A DNA stretch of 64,000 bases, from the NCBI GenBank assembly GCA_902614225.1, contig CACMKJ010000002.1, forward strand, positions 1 through 64,000, written 5' to 3'. Shown here in pieces: positions 23,746-33,150 of this stretch. A model generated the notes under the pieces. It was not told the origin of the DNA, searched no databases, and was given only the letters and a program-made list of their open reading frames with translations. Within the stretch, counting starts at the first letter, position 1. Every line of letters begins with the position of its first letter. The stretch is from Rhodospirillaceae bacterium. Its GTDB lineage: Bacteria; Pseudomonadota; Alphaproteobacteria; TMED109. The position numbers and the translations under genes are program-made.

Positions 23746-25948
23746 AACTTTCCTTTAAAATTGCAAAACTGTAGTCTAATCTAATTGGACCAAAGGGAGA
23801 CTGCCACAAAACACCAACCCCCGTAGTTAACCTTAAACTTTTATCATCATAGTAATTTGTTGTACTGGTGTCAATTGAAGTCAATGATCCTGCAGTTATA
23901 AAAGTTCTGCCTTTAATGCCTAATTCTTTAGGTAATCCGAGATCAAATTTCATTTCAGGAGTAAAGGTATAATAAAAATTACCTCCTAAGGTTGAGTCAT
24001 CGCTCTTATCTCTAGGGCCAATACCTCCATTTTGAAAACCAACAAAAGTATTGTCGCCCAAAATAAATCTATCTGAAATTTCAATATCTTGACCTAAACC
24101 TAATACATAACCAGTCTTAGCTATTAATGATAGAGTTGCTTTTTCATTAAATATCAGATCATAACTTGCTAAAGTAGCATTTATCTTTATATATTTTTTA
24201 TTCCCTCCAATACCTGCTAATCCAAAACTATTTGAAAAAAACCAACCTTCAGTAGGATCAATTCTGCTATTAGATTTATCTATTTTATTCCCTAATGTAA
24301 AAAGAGATAAAATATTTTTTCCAGACTCAGAAATTATTGAATTAGATGCACCAGAATAAGCAAGAATATTTCTTTTTTGTAATGAATAGTTAATACTTTG
24401 TCTACCGTATTCCCCATTCGCATAACCAACTCCTAAACTAACTCCATCTGTTTCATTATCATAATTACTTTCAGGGTACTGTCTAACTATTTTAAAAATA
24501 TCAGTAGATAAGGATAAATCTCTATTTAAAAAAAAAGGTTCAGTAAATGAAAAATCAATACTATTTTGTCTTTGACTACTTAGGATAAAGAACTTTAATT
24601 TTTGGCCTTTTCCAAAAAAGTTATTTTCAGATAACCCAACAGTTGCTTGTGCACCATTAGATGATGAGTATCCCCCTCCTAATGTAAATTCACCAGTACT
24701 GGTATCTTCAACTTCTATATTAAGGTCTATTACATTGGGATTAAAAGGTTTTTCTATTTCATTAAATTCAACCTTAGAAAAATGTCCTAAGTTATTAACT
24801 AGGATTCTGGACCTCTTTAATAAAACTCTATTATAAGAGTCTCCTTCAGCAATTCTTAATCTTCTCCTAATTACCCTGTCTAAAGTTCTAGTATTTCCAG
24901 AAATGATTATTTTATCTATATATTTTTTCTCAGATGGTTCTATTAGAAAAGTAACATCTATACTTTTATTTTCTTTTCTTATAAGTTTTGGTGTAACTTT
25001 TACAAAAGGTATTCCATCCTTCATTATATTTTCAGTAATTTTTACTATAGTATCATCAAGTTTTTGTGCACTAAACCAATTACCCTTTTTAAAACTTATT
25101 GCATCAATTATTAATTTCTTATCTAAGTTATTTATTTTGACTTCTGCAATGATTTTTCCAAATTTATATCTATCACCTTCATTAACATTTATTGTGATAA
25201 AAAATAAATTTTTTTCATGATTTAATTCAGCTTGTGAAGCTTCAACACTAGCATCAACAAAACCTTTATTAGAATAAAACTTTTTTAAATTCAATTCATC
25301 AAAATTTAATAAATCAGGATCAAACTTACCACCTGAAGACAATAGTTTCCACCATCTGTGTTCTTTAGTAAGAATTTCACTTCTAAGTTCTCTATCTGAA
25401 AAAAAAGAGTTTCCTAGAAAGTTAATAAATTTTATTTTTGATAGTGGTCCCTCTTCAATTTCAAAAATGAGATCAACTCTATTTTGCTTTAAATATATTA
25501 CTTTTGGTTCAACAATAGCTGCATATCTTCCATTTGCTCTATAAATACCAAGTATAGTCTGTAAACTATTTTTAATTTTATTTAAAGTAAAAATATCTCT
25601 TGGGTTTAAGAATATTTCTGGCAGTATATCATCATCATCTATTCTTTTATTACCTTCTAAGGCTATTCTATTGATTATTGGGTTTTCTACTACTTTTATA
25701 AATAAAGAGTTATTCTTAAGGTCAAAACTAATATCAGAAAATAACTCTGTAGCAAATAGGTCCTTAAATACAGCATTTAAATCTTCATCGCTGATTTCTT
25801 TATTTTTTTTAATGTTTAGATAAGAAAGAATTGTGCTACTTTCAATTCTTTGGTTACCTTTGATAAATATTTTATTTATAGAGGTAGCGAAAGCACCTTC
25901 GATAGAAAGGAAAAAAAGTATAATAAAAATAAGAAAGCACTTATACAT
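23699..25948 (-). CDS. bamA: outer-membrane protein assembly factor BamA
   Basis: A 749-aa Omp85 protein that inserts beta-barrels into the outer membrane. A signal peptide (FLIFIILFFLSIEGAFA) is followed by five POTRA domains (about 22-345), with NRIALEGNKRIDDDDI in the second and DKIIISGNTRTLDRVIRRRLRI in the fifth. The barrel starts around EFTLGGGYSSSNG; its VGVLWQSPFGPIRLDY near the end and the terminal FNVGTLF with Phe are diagnostic. Neighbour of rseP and ompH as in most proteobacteria. Confidence 0.97.
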   Translation of the reverse strand: MYKCFLIFIILFFLSIEGAFATSINKIFIKGNQRIESSTILSYLNIKKNKEISDEDLNAVFKDLFATELFSDISFDLKNNSLFIKVVENPIINRIALEGNKRIDDDDILPEIFLNPRDIFTLNKIKNSLQTILGIYRANGRYAAIVEPKVIYLKQNRVDLIFEIEEGPLSKIKFINFLGNSFFSDRELRSEILTKEHRWWKLLSSGGKFDPDLLNFDELNLKKFYSNKGFVDASVEASQAELNHEKNLFFITINVNEGDRYKFGKIIAEVKINNLDKKLIIDAISFKKGNWFSAQKLDDTIVKITENIMKDGIPFVKVTPKLIRKENKSIDVTFLIEPSEKKYIDKIIISGNTRTLDRVIRRRLRIAEGDSYNRVLLKRSRILVNNLGHFSKVEFNEIEKPFNPNVIDLNIEVEDTSTGEFTLGGGYSSSNGAQATVGLSENNFFGKGQKLKFFILSSQRQNSIDFSFTEPFFLNRDLSLSTDIFKIVRQYPESNYDNETDGVSLGVGYANGEYGRQSINYSLQKRNILAYSGASNSIISESGKNILSLFTLGNKIDKSNSRIDPTEGWFFSNSFGLAGIGGNKKYIKINATLASYDLIFNEKATLSLIAKTGYVLGLGQDIEISDRFILGDNTFVGFQNGGIGPRDKSDDSTLGGNFYYTFTPEMKFDLGLPKELGIKGRTFITAGSLTSIDTSTTNYYDDKSLRLTTGVGVLWQSPFGPIRLDYSFAILKESYDKTETFSFNVGTLF

Positions 25949-25949
25949 C

Positions 25950-27305
25950 TCAATTTAATACTCTACAGTAGATATCATTCAATATGGAAAAAGTCATAAA
26001 AAAAACAATTATTATTACTCCTAAAATTTGAATTTTCTTAAATAAATTGTAATTGATATTTTTACCAATTACAAATTCTGAAATATAAGTTAATAAATGC
26101 CCTCCATCCAATAAAGGTAGAGGAAATAAATTTATCAAACCAAGATTTATAGATATTAATGCTATTAAGGCTATAAAAGATATATAGTCAGTATTTACTA
26201 TATCAGTTGAAACTTTTGCTATTAATATAGGCCCTCCTACTTCACAATGATCTCTTTGCCCAAACAAAATTTCCCAAAAGGCTATTAAGGTTTTAACAGA
26301 AATAATAAATATATTATTTAGTGATTCCTTAATTGAAGCATATAATTTTAACTTTGTTCTATTCTTTTTAAATGTAATACCTATTTTAGGGTTTCCTGAA
26401 TTATTTAAATCCTTTGGAGTTATTTCAGTAATTATTTCTTTATTGTTTCTTAAAATTAGGAAATTTAATACTTTATTTTCATTAGCCTTTACTATATCTA
26501 TAACTTCTCTAGCACCTAATACTTTAAGATTATTGATTTTTAATATTTTATCATTTTTTTTCAGACCAGCGAAACTAGCAGGTGATCTAGGTAATACTTT
26601 TCCTATTATTGGACTTATTAAAGGATTAATTCCTAAATAATTTATATTTTTTTTACTACCTATAAAAGTCTCAATAGATTTTTTCACAGGTATAAGACTG
26701 TATTCTAAAATCTCACTACCCCTATTAATTTTAAATAATAGAGAATCTGAGTCTAGTTTTTTATTTTCAATAAAATCATAAATATCTTCAAAGTTATTTA
26801 TTTTAATATTATTTATAGATATCACTCTATCATGAACTTGAAGGTTATTTAATTCTGCAGGACTATTTTTATCAATTGAACCTAAGATATTAGGTGTTTC
26901 ATTTCTACCAAAAAATAAAAAAATAAATATGAACAGTATAAAACTTAATAAAAAGTTAGCAGCTGGCCCAGCAAAAACAATACTTGCTTTTTGAAGGGCT
27001 TTCTTATTCATGAAAAGATTTTTATTTTTAGAATTTACATTACTTTTACTATCTGAATACATTTCTCCACAAAATTTTACGTAACCTCCAAGTGGTATTG
27101 CTCCTACTTGCCACTTTGTATTATTTTTATCGGTTTTACTAAATAGTACTGGGCCAAAGCCTATAGAAAACTTTTCAACGTCAACATTATTAATTCTAGC
27201 AACTATGTAATGACCAAACTCATGTATAAATACAATTATAGTAAAGACTAAAATGAACCAGAAAATATATTCAAAATAATAGAAGAATGTACTTAACATA
27301 TGCAT
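25950..27305 (-). CDS. rseP: site-2 zinc metalloprotease RseP
   Basis: A 451-aa intramembrane protease that cleaves membrane-bound anti-sigma factors or signal-peptide remnants. Zinc site HEFGH at residues 28-32 in the first membrane helix, with the third ligand in FPLPLLDGGH near residue 400. Two PDZ regions lie between about 130 and 300 (LGSIDKNSPAELNNLQVHD and IGKVLPRSPASFAGLKKND). Membrane helices near 95-120, 370 and 425. The start may be the third-codon ATG (27299). Positioned between dxr and bamA. Confidence 0.95.
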   Translation of the reverse strand: MHMLSTFFYYFEYIFWFILVFTIIVFIHEFGHYIVARINNVDVEKFSIGFGPVLFSKTDKNNTKWQVGAIPLGGYVKFCGEMYSDSKSNVNSKNKNLFMNKKALQKASIVFAGPAANFLLSFILFIFIFLFFGRNETPNILGSIDKNSPAELNNLQVHDRVISINNIKINNFEDIYDFIENKKLDSDSLLFKINRGSEILEYSLIPVKKSIETFIGSKKNINYLGINPLISPIIGKVLPRSPASFAGLKKNDKILKINNLKVLGAREVIDIVKANENKVLNFLILRNNKEIITEITPKDLNNSGNPKIGITFKKNRTKLKLYASIKESLNNIFIISVKTLIAFWEILFGQRDHCEVGGPILIAKVSTDIVNTDYISFIALIALISINLGLINLFPLPLLDGGHLLTYISEFVIGKNINYNLFKKIQILGVIIIVFFMTFSILNDIYCRVLN

Positions 27306-27312
27306 ATACTAA

Positions 27313-28467
27313 TTATTTTTTAATGATTCCATTCGTTAATAATCTAGCTTCACAGTCCACAGACAAAATATCCTTTAAGGTTTTTACTTCTATATGATTA
27401 AATTTAAAAATAGTTTTTTTTATTATTTTTACTATATCATTAAACTTTATATTTTTTTTTAAAAAATTATCTACTGCTATTTCATTAGCTGCATTTAAAA
27501 CAATAATAGTAGACTTTGTAAAAAGACTATTAGCAACTATTTTTTTTAATGATAATGCAGGAAATTTTTTGTAATCAGGTTTTATAAAACTCAAATTATT
27601 ATTTTGTATAAAGTCTATGAATTTAACTTTAGTAACAGATCTATCTGGCCAACTCAAAGCAAAACTGATAGGTATTTTCATATCTGGTGAGCTTGCTACT
27701 AAATGAGAAGAACCATCAATAAAATTTACAATTCCATGTATTAAAGATGCCGGATGAACAAAAATATCAATCTGCTTTAGATTTAAATTAAATAAAATAG
27801 ATGCCTCAATAACCTCAATCACTTTATTTACCAATGTTGCTGAGTCTATAGTTATTTTTTTTCCCATCTTCCAATTAGGATGTTTCAAAGCATCTGCTAC
27901 AGTAATTTTTTTAAAATTGTTCTTATTTATACTTAAAAATGGTCCTCCTGAAGCGGTCAAGATAATATTTTTAATACTTCTTTTATTTTCATTCTGTAAT
28001 ATCTGATATATTGCATTATGTTCTGAGTCTAATGGAATAATTTTGGTTTTCTTTAATCTTGCTTTATTAAGAAGTAAATGTCCTGCACATATAACTGCCT
28101 CTTTATTGGCTATTGCAAGTATTTTTGCGTTTCCTATACTAGCAAAGGTAGGTTTAAGTCCTGCAATGCCTACTATTGCAGAAATTATAACATCTACATT
28201 TAAGCTTGAAACTTCACATATTGCTTTATAACCTGCTAAAGGTTTTATATTACTACCAAAAAGCTCTTCCTTAAGATTATTAAAATATTTTTTTTGACCT
28301 ATTACCGCATATTTGCAGTTAAATTTTAAAGCTAGCTCAGCTAATTTTTTATAATTCTTATATGATGTTAAAGCTATAACATTATATTTGTTTTTATTAC
28401 TAGCTATAATTTTTAACGTATTTATTCCTACTGAGCCAGTAGCACCTAAAATACTAATCTTTTTCAA
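27313..28467 (-). CDS. dxr: 1-deoxy-D-xylulose 5-phosphate reductoisomerase
   Basis: A 384-aa enzyme of the MEP pathway converting DXP to MEP with NADPH, committing carbon to isopentenyl diphosphate. NADPH site GATGSVGINTL at residues 8-18; ANKEAVICAG; metal and substrate site DSEHNAI (about 147); ASGGPF; HPNWKMGKKITIDSATLVNK. Translation starts at a TTG that overlaps the cdsA stop (TTG/TGA share two bases), and no ATG lies close by. Its product feeds UppS two genes upstream. Confidence 0.96.
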   Translation of the reverse strand: MKKISILGATGSVGINTLKIIASNKNKYNVIALTSYKNYKKLAELALKFNCKYAVIGQKKYFNNLKEELFGSNIKPLAGYKAICEVSSLNVDVIISAIVGIAGLKPTFASIGNAKILAIANKEAVICAGHLLLNKARLKKTKIIPLDSEHNAIYQILQNENKRSIKNIILTASGGPFLSINKNNFKKITVADALKHPNWKMGKKITIDSATLVNKVIEVIEASILFNLNLKQIDIFVHPASLIHGIVNFIDGSSHLVASSPDMKIPISFALSWPDRSVTKVKFIDFIQNNNLSFIKPDYKKFPALSLKKIVANSLFTKSTIIVLNAANEIAVDNFLKKNIKFNDIVKIIKKTIFKFNHIEVKTLKDILSVDCEARLLTNGIIKK

Positions 28468-29252
28468 CTATTACTCCATAGCAAAATAAAAATAAACATA
28501 ACTACAATAGCAAACAAAAACCCATCAAGTCTATCTAAAATTCCACCATGACCTGGAATTAGTTTTGAGCTATCTTTTTTATCATTAATTCTTTTCAAAT
28601 AACTTTCAAATAAATCTCCCAAAGCTGTGAAGAAACCAATTATCAGACCTCCTAACATAGCCTGATAGATATTTATAATATTAAAGTAAAAAGAAAATAT
28701 ACTACTGCTTATTACAGAAAATACTAAAGAAAAAATAAAACCTGCCCAGGTCTTATTCGGACTTATACTAGGAAAGAGCTTTTTACCTTTAATAATACTA
28801 CCAAATATATAAGCAGAAGAGTCGCTTGCCCACACAATACAAAGCAACCAAAGTACTATAATTTTACCATCCAAATAATATTTATTTAAATAAATTAAAA
28901 TATAAAACGGTAATGCTAAGTAAAAATATGATGATATAGCCACCAAGCATTTAGAACTATTAAATAAAGAAAAAAAAATTCCAAGAAAAGTTAAAAAAAT
29001 AGGAATTAAAATAAAGTTATTATAAACAAATAGGAAGTTTATTAATATAAGAATCAGATTTATAAAAAAGTTTAATTTAAAATATTTTAAATTAAACAAT
29101 CTATAATATTCTGTTAGTAATATTGAAAATGTTACAATTAATAAAAATAGAAAATAGTACGAACCTAAATAATTGAATAAAATTACTAAGATTATTAAAA
29201 AAATAGAAGATATAAGTCTTAAAAATAGATTGTAAGAAAAAAAAATAGTTAT
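28464..29252 (-). CDS. cdsA: phosphatidate cytidylyltransferase, with apparently non-standard start codon
   Basis: Makes CDP-diacylglycerol from phosphatidate and CTP. The signature SPNKTWAG and the closing KDSSKLIPGHGGILDRLDG are intact, with about seven membrane helices. The ORF track starts at a TTG (29099) and gives 211 aa, short for the family. The same frame runs on upstream and encodes a typical CdsA N-terminus (SYNLFLRLISSIFLIILVI). No ATG, GTG or TTG occurs before the in-frame stop inside uppS. GGAGG lies six bases before an ATA at 29252, giving 262 aa; ATT 29246 is another choice. The start is inference; the enzyme call is firm. Confidence 0.85.
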   Translation of the reverse strand: MTIFFSYNLFLRLISSIFLIILVILFNYLGSYYFLFLLIVTFSILLTEYYRLFNLKYFKLNFFINLILILINFLFVYNNFILIPIFLTFLGIFFSLFNSSKCLVAISSYFYLALPFYILIYLNKYYLDGKIIVLWLLCIVWASDSSAYIFGSIIKGKKLFPSISPNKTWAGFIFSLVFSVISSSIFSFYFNIINIYQAMLGGLIIGFFTALGDLFESYLKRINDKKDSSKLIPGHGGILDRLDGFLFAIVVMFIFILLWSNS

Positions 29253-29974
29253 TATAGACCTCCAAACCTTCTTTCTCTTTGATTAAATTCTTTTATTGCA
29301 GACAAAAAATCATCTTGAGTAAATTCAGGCCAAAACTTTTTTATAAATATTAATTCAGAATAAGCAGATTGCCAAAGCAGAAAATTGCTTAAGCGACAAT
29401 CACCTCCTGTTCTAATTATTAAGTCAGGGTCAGGCAGTCCTTTGGTATAAAGATTATCTGAAATTATTTTTTCGTTTATTTCATTAACATTTATTTTTTT
29501 TAAGGATATGTCTTGTGCTATTTTTTTTACAGAACTAGTAATTTCTTGCCTTGAGCCGTAATTAATTGCAATTATTAAATTCAGTGTTTTATTTTCTTTT
29601 GAAGCTTCTGATAATTTATTTAAATCCTTAATTATATCACTAGGAAATAAAGTAATGTCACCCAAAACTTTAAGACATATATCATTTTCAAGTAACTCCT
29701 TAATTCGTCTTTTTAAAAAAAATCTTAGCAAACTAATTAAATCTTGTATTTCTTTATTAGTTCGCTTCCAATTCTCAGAAGAAAATGCAAATAAGGTTAA
29801 ATATTTAATCTTACAGGTAATGGCTACTTTCAATATTTCTTTAACATTTTTTGCACCTTTTTTATGACCATCTATATTTTTTAGGCCATTAAGCTTAGCC
29901 CAACGCCTATTACCATCCATTATAATACCCACGTGTTTAGCTAATGAAAAAAAGTTTTGTTTACTGCTATTCAT
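29252..29974 (-). CDS. uppS: isoprenyl (undecaprenyl) diphosphate synthase
   Basis: A 240-aa cis-prenyltransferase that extends farnesyl diphosphate to the C55 lipid carrier for peptidoglycan and LPS. GIIMDGNRRWAK near residue 16 holds the catalytic Asp. LFAFSSENWKR, NYGSRQEI, DLIIRTGGDCRLSNFLLWQ and the final QRERRFGG follow in order. Ribosome-binding GGAGG for the next gene is embedded in its last codons. ATG 29974 is 11 bp after frr. Confidence 0.96.
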   Translation of the reverse strand: MNSSKQNFFSLAKHVGIIMDGNRRWAKLNGLKNIDGHKKGAKNVKEILKVAITCKIKYLTLFAFSSENWKRTNKEIQDLISLLRFFLKRRIKELLENDICLKVLGDITLFPSDIIKDLNKLSEASKENKTLNLIIAINYGSRQEITSSVKKIAQDISLKKINVNEINEKIISDNLYTKGLPDPDLIIRTGGDCRLSNFLLWQSAYSELIFIKKFWPEFTQDDFLSAIKEFNQRERRFGGL

Positions 29975-29985
29975 ATAAAAATGAG

Positions 29986-30540
29986 TTATATTTGTAGAAT
30001 CTCATTTTCTTTATTTTTGCTTTTTTCTGAAATAGTCTCTATATAAGTATCTGTTAATTTTTGAAGATCATCTTGCATAATTTTAATCTCATCTTCAGGA
30101 GCATTTTGGGCGCTAAATTTTTTAATAAAATTCATACCATCCTGTCTAATATTTCTTATTGATACTTTCGCTTCTTCTGCTAAACGCTTAACATTTTTAG
30201 CTAATTCTAGTCTTCTTTCAGCCGTTAGATCAGGTAAATTAATTCTTATAATTTGTCCTTCGGTCATAGGAGATAAATTTAAAGATGAGTTTAATAAACT
30301 TTTTTCTACAGTATTTACTAAATTTGTATCCCATACATTTATTTTAATAGTTTTAGCTTCAGGCACACTCACTGATGCCAAGTCTTTTATTTTCATACTT
30401 TGCCCATACGCATCAACTACTATGCCATCAACTAAAGTTGTAGAAGCTCTTCCAGATCTTATACCATTAAAGTTACTAACTAAATTATCTATAGCTCCTT
30501 GCATTCTTTTTTCGTAATCACTTAATCTAAATTGACTCAT
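29986..30540 (-). CDS. frr: ribosome recycling factor
   Basis: A 184-aa tRNA-shaped protein that splits the post-termination ribosome with EF-G. Typical RRF segments are LVSNFNGIRSGRAST, PEAKTIKINVWD, INLPDLTAERRLELAKNVK and VSIRNIRQDG. Length is usual. It is separated by 1 bp from pyrH upstream and belongs to the rpsB-tsf-pyrH-frr translation group. Confidence 0.97.
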   Translation of the reverse strand: MSQFRLSDYEKRMQGAIDNLVSNFNGIRSGRASTTLVDGIVVDAYGQSMKIKDLASVSVPEAKTIKINVWDTNLVNTVEKSLLNSSLNLSPMTEGQIIRINLPDLTAERRLELAKNVKRLAEEAKVSIRNIRQDGMNFIKKFSAQNAPEDEIKIMQDDLQKLTDTYIETISEKSKNKENEILQI

Positions 30541-30541
30541 C

Positions 30542-31261
30542 TTATTTCTCCGATATTATTGTATAGGGCTCTTCTGCATTTACTGCCTTAGCAAATGAGC
30601 TTTCTTTTAAAATTGAAAAAACTACCATAGGAATATTATTGTCTCTAGCTAATGTTATTGCAGATGAGTCCATAACTTTCAAATTATCTTCTAAAAGTTT
30701 TTTATAACTAATAGTTGAATATTTTTTTGAATTTGGATTAAATTTTGGATCACTTTCATATACTCCATCAACACTAGTACCTTTAAATAAGGCATCACAA
30801 TTCATTTCTGCGGCCCTCAGTGTTGCTGCTGTATCAGTGGAAAAGTACGGATTTCCTGTTCCGGCAGCAAGAATTATTATTCTGTTTTTTTCTAAATGTC
30901 TAATAGCTCTTCTTTTAATGAATGATTCACAAATAGTCTGCATAGGAATTGCAGATAATACTCTTGTTGAAATACCATTTTTTTCTATAGCATTCTGAAG
31001 TGCTAAAGCATTTATTACAGTAGCTAACATTCCCATACCATCTGCAGTTACTCTATCAATTCCTTGAGCAGCTCCAGATATACCTCTAAATATATTACCT
31101 CCTCCTACTACAATACAAATTTGTTTACCTTTTTTATGAACCTGGGTTATGTCATCAGCTATTGAGATAACTTTATCTGGATCAATGCCGTAATCCTGAT
31201 TTCCTACAAGAACTTCACCTGAAAGTTTTAGCATAATTCTTTTCCAGTTTTTAAAGTTCAT
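30542..31261 (-). CDS. pyrH: UMP kinase
   Basis: A 239-aa amino-acid-kinase-fold enzyme phosphorylating UMP to UDP, supplying pyrimidine nucleotides for RNA and UDP-sugars. N-terminal RIMLKLSGEVL, IVVGGGNIFRG, DRVTADGMGMLATVINALALQ and GTGNPYFSTDTAATLRAAE are diagnostic. Complete. It lies 25 bp after tsf. Confidence 0.97.
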   Translation of the reverse strand: MNFKNWKRIMLKLSGEVLVGNQDYGIDPDKVISIADDITQVHKKGKQICIVVGGGNIFRGISGAAQGIDRVTADGMGMLATVINALALQNAIEKNGISTRVLSAIPMQTICESFIKRRAIRHLEKNRIIILAAGTGNPYFSTDTAATLRAAEMNCDALFKGTSVDGVYESDPKFNPNSKKYSTISYKKLLEDNLKVMDSSAITLARDNNIPMVVFSILKESSFAKAVNAEEPYTIISEK

Positions 31262-31286
31262 CAGGTTTGATTTTTCATTTTTAAAT

Positions 31287-32225
31287 TTAAGTAGTATTAT
31301 TCACCTGAGAGGCAACTTCTTCAGAGAAACTCTTTTCTTCGACTTCAATGCCTTCCCCTAAGATAAATAATTTATAATCAATAATAGACAAGTTACAATT
31401 ATTATTACTATTGAACTCTTTAAGAACTTGATCTAAAGTCTGTGATGGTTCTAATACCCAATTCTGATTAATTAATGTAACCTCAGATAAGTATTTTTTT
31501 ACCTTACCATCCACGATTTTATCAATAATATTTTCTGGCTTACCAGATGCTTTAAGCTGAGAAGTATATATTTCTCTCTCTTTTTCAATAAAAGAAGTAT
31601 CAAGGGACTTTTCATCTAAAGCAAGAGGTTTCAAAGCAGTTATATGCATTGCTATTTTGTTTGCTAAGTCAATAACAGCTTTATTAGAATTATCATTAGA
31701 AAACATCTTCACAACACATGCCATTCTTCCAATGTTGTCATTAATTTTATTATGAACATACGAGCCAAATAGTGTATTTTTAGAGTCTGCATCTAAATAT
31801 ACTAGCCTTCTGATAACTATATTTTCTCCTATTTTAGCTACTAAATTTTGTAAAGCAACTGCGACTGTTTCATTGTTTCTATATTGGGCCTCTAAAAGAC
31901 TATGTATTGTATGCTTTTTACTTATGCTTATATCTAAAATATTATCTACAAAATTTTGAAAATCTATATTTTTTGAAACAAAATCAGTTTCAGAATTTAT
32001 TTCTAATAGTAAGGAGAAGTTATCACAGCTTTTTAAACCTACTAGACCTTGTGCCGCAACTCTTGACGACTTTTTTTCAGCTTTTGCAATACCTTTTTTT
32101 CTTAACCAACTAGTCGCTTTACTAATATCTCCATCATTTTCTACTAATGCTTTCTTACAATCCATCATACCTGCACCTGTTTTTTCTCTTAACAGTTTGA
32201 TGTGTTCAGCTGAAATATTAGACAT
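31287..32225 (-). CDS. tsf: translation elongation factor Ts
   Basis: A 312-aa nucleotide-exchange factor for EF-Tu. N-terminal UBA-like module VKLLREKTGAGMMDCKKAL type (here IKLLREKTGAGMMDCKKAL), then KAEKKSSRVAAQGLVG and the TDFVSKN core contact with EF-Tu. Two dimerisation subdomains follow. The C-terminal tail (EVEEKSFSEEVASQVNN) is acidic. It lies 11 bp after rpsB. Confidence 0.97.
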   Translation of the reverse strand: MSNISAEHIKLLREKTGAGMMDCKKALVENDGDISKATSWLRKKGIAKAEKKSSRVAAQGLVGLKSCDNFSLLLEINSETDFVSKNIDFQNFVDNILDISISKKHTIHSLLEAQYRNNETVAVALQNLVAKIGENIVIRRLVYLDADSKNTLFGSYVHNKINDNIGRMACVVKMFSNDNSNKAVIDLANKIAMHITALKPLALDEKSLDTSFIEKEREIYTSQLKASGKPENIIDKIVDGKVKKYLSEVTLINQNWVLEPSQTLDQVLKEFNSNNNCNLSIIDYKLFILGEGIEVEEKSFSEEVASQVNNTT

Positions 32226-32236
32226 ATTAATAATTT

Positions 32237-33085
32237 TTATTTAATTTCATTTATTGAAGAAGTATTATTATTATCTACTTCTATATTTTCTTCTTTTTTA
32301 TCAGTGTTTGAGATATCAGTATCATCTAATCTTTTTAGATCTTCAGCTAATATATCAGTTTCTCCAATATCTGAGGTCTGCTTTGCAATATTATTTTTAG
32401 AAGCCATACTAATTGTATCAGCAATTAATTCACAAAAAGTTTTCAATGCTCTAGTGGCGTCATCATTACCTGGAATAGGGAAATCTATTCCATCAGGGTT
32501 TGAGTTACTGTCTATTATAGCAACTATTGGTATGTTTAATACTTTTGCCTCTTCTAATGCATTTTTCTCTTTATTTGTATCAAATATAATCATAGCATCT
32601 GGTATGCCATTCATATTTCTTATACCACCCAAAGACAAATTAAGTTTATCTTGCTTTCTTTGAAGGTTTAGTCTTTCCTTTTTAGTTAATACTTTAACGA
32701 AATCGTTTTTCTCATCTAATTTATGATCAAGTTCATCAAGCTGCTTTATTGATTGGGAGATGGTTTTCCAATTTGTAAGCATTCCTCCAGGCCATCTGTG
32801 AGTTACAAAGAATTGATTATTTTGCTCTGCAGCTTCTTGTATTGGCTTTTGAGCTTGTCTTTTAGTACCTACAAACAAAATTTTACCATTATTATTAGCA
32901 ATTTCATATAAAAAAACTAAAGCATTGTGTAATAGCGGGACTGTTTGTTGCAAATCTATGATGTGAATACCATTTCTAATACCAAACAAGTATGGTTTCA
33001 TCTTAGGATTCCATCTATGAGATTGATGCCCAAAGTGTATACCAGCATCTAAAAGTTGCCTCATAGAAAATTCGGCTACATTCAA
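32237..33085 (-). CDS. rpsB: 30S ribosomal protein S2 (TTG start)
   Basis: A 282-aa small-subunit protein. Standard core: [54 protein letters not shown] and [13 protein letters not shown]. The C-terminus is extended by about 45 aa of acidic and Asn-rich sequence (from [10 protein letters not shown] on), variable in alphaproteobacteria. The reading frame begins at TTG (33085) with GGAGA six bases upstream; no in-frame ATG fits. First gene after dnaE in the co-directional block; a 9-bp hairpin lies in its upstream gap. Confidence 0.96.
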   Translation of the reverse strand: MNVAEFSMRQLLDAGIHFGHQSHRWNPKMKPYLFGIRNGIHIIDLQQTVPLLHNALVFLYEIANNNGKILFVGTKRQAQKPIQEAAEQNNQFFVTHRWPGGMLTNWKTISQSIKQLDELDHKLDEKNDFVKVLTKKERLNLQRKQDKLNLSLGGIRNMNGIPDAMIIFDTNKEKNALEEAKVLNIPIVAIIDSNSNPDGIDFPIPGNDDATRALKTFCELIADTISMASKNNIAKQTSDIGETDILAEDLKRLDDTDISNTDKKEENIEVDNNNTSSINEIK

Positions 33086-33118
33086 TATAAATCTCCTTTT
33101 AACTAAATTAAACAGTCA

Positions 33119-33147
33119 TAACTTGCAATTAAATTTTTTGCAAGTTA
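33119..33147 (-). terminator. stem-loop in the dnaE-rpsB gap
   Basis: A perfect 9-bp inverted repeat TAACTTGCA/TGCAAGTTA with an 11-base AT loop lies four bases after the dnaE stop in the only gap over 60 bp of the block. It lacks a clean T-run on the minus strand, so it may be a weak terminator, an RNA-stability element or part of the rpsB leader. No RNA family recognised. Confidence 0.4.
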
Positions 33148-33150
33148 ATT

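Noticed and set aside
29099-29251. Treating 29100-29251 as a non-coding gap before cdsA
   Set aside because: The same frame continues through it and encodes the expected CdsA N-terminal membrane segment.
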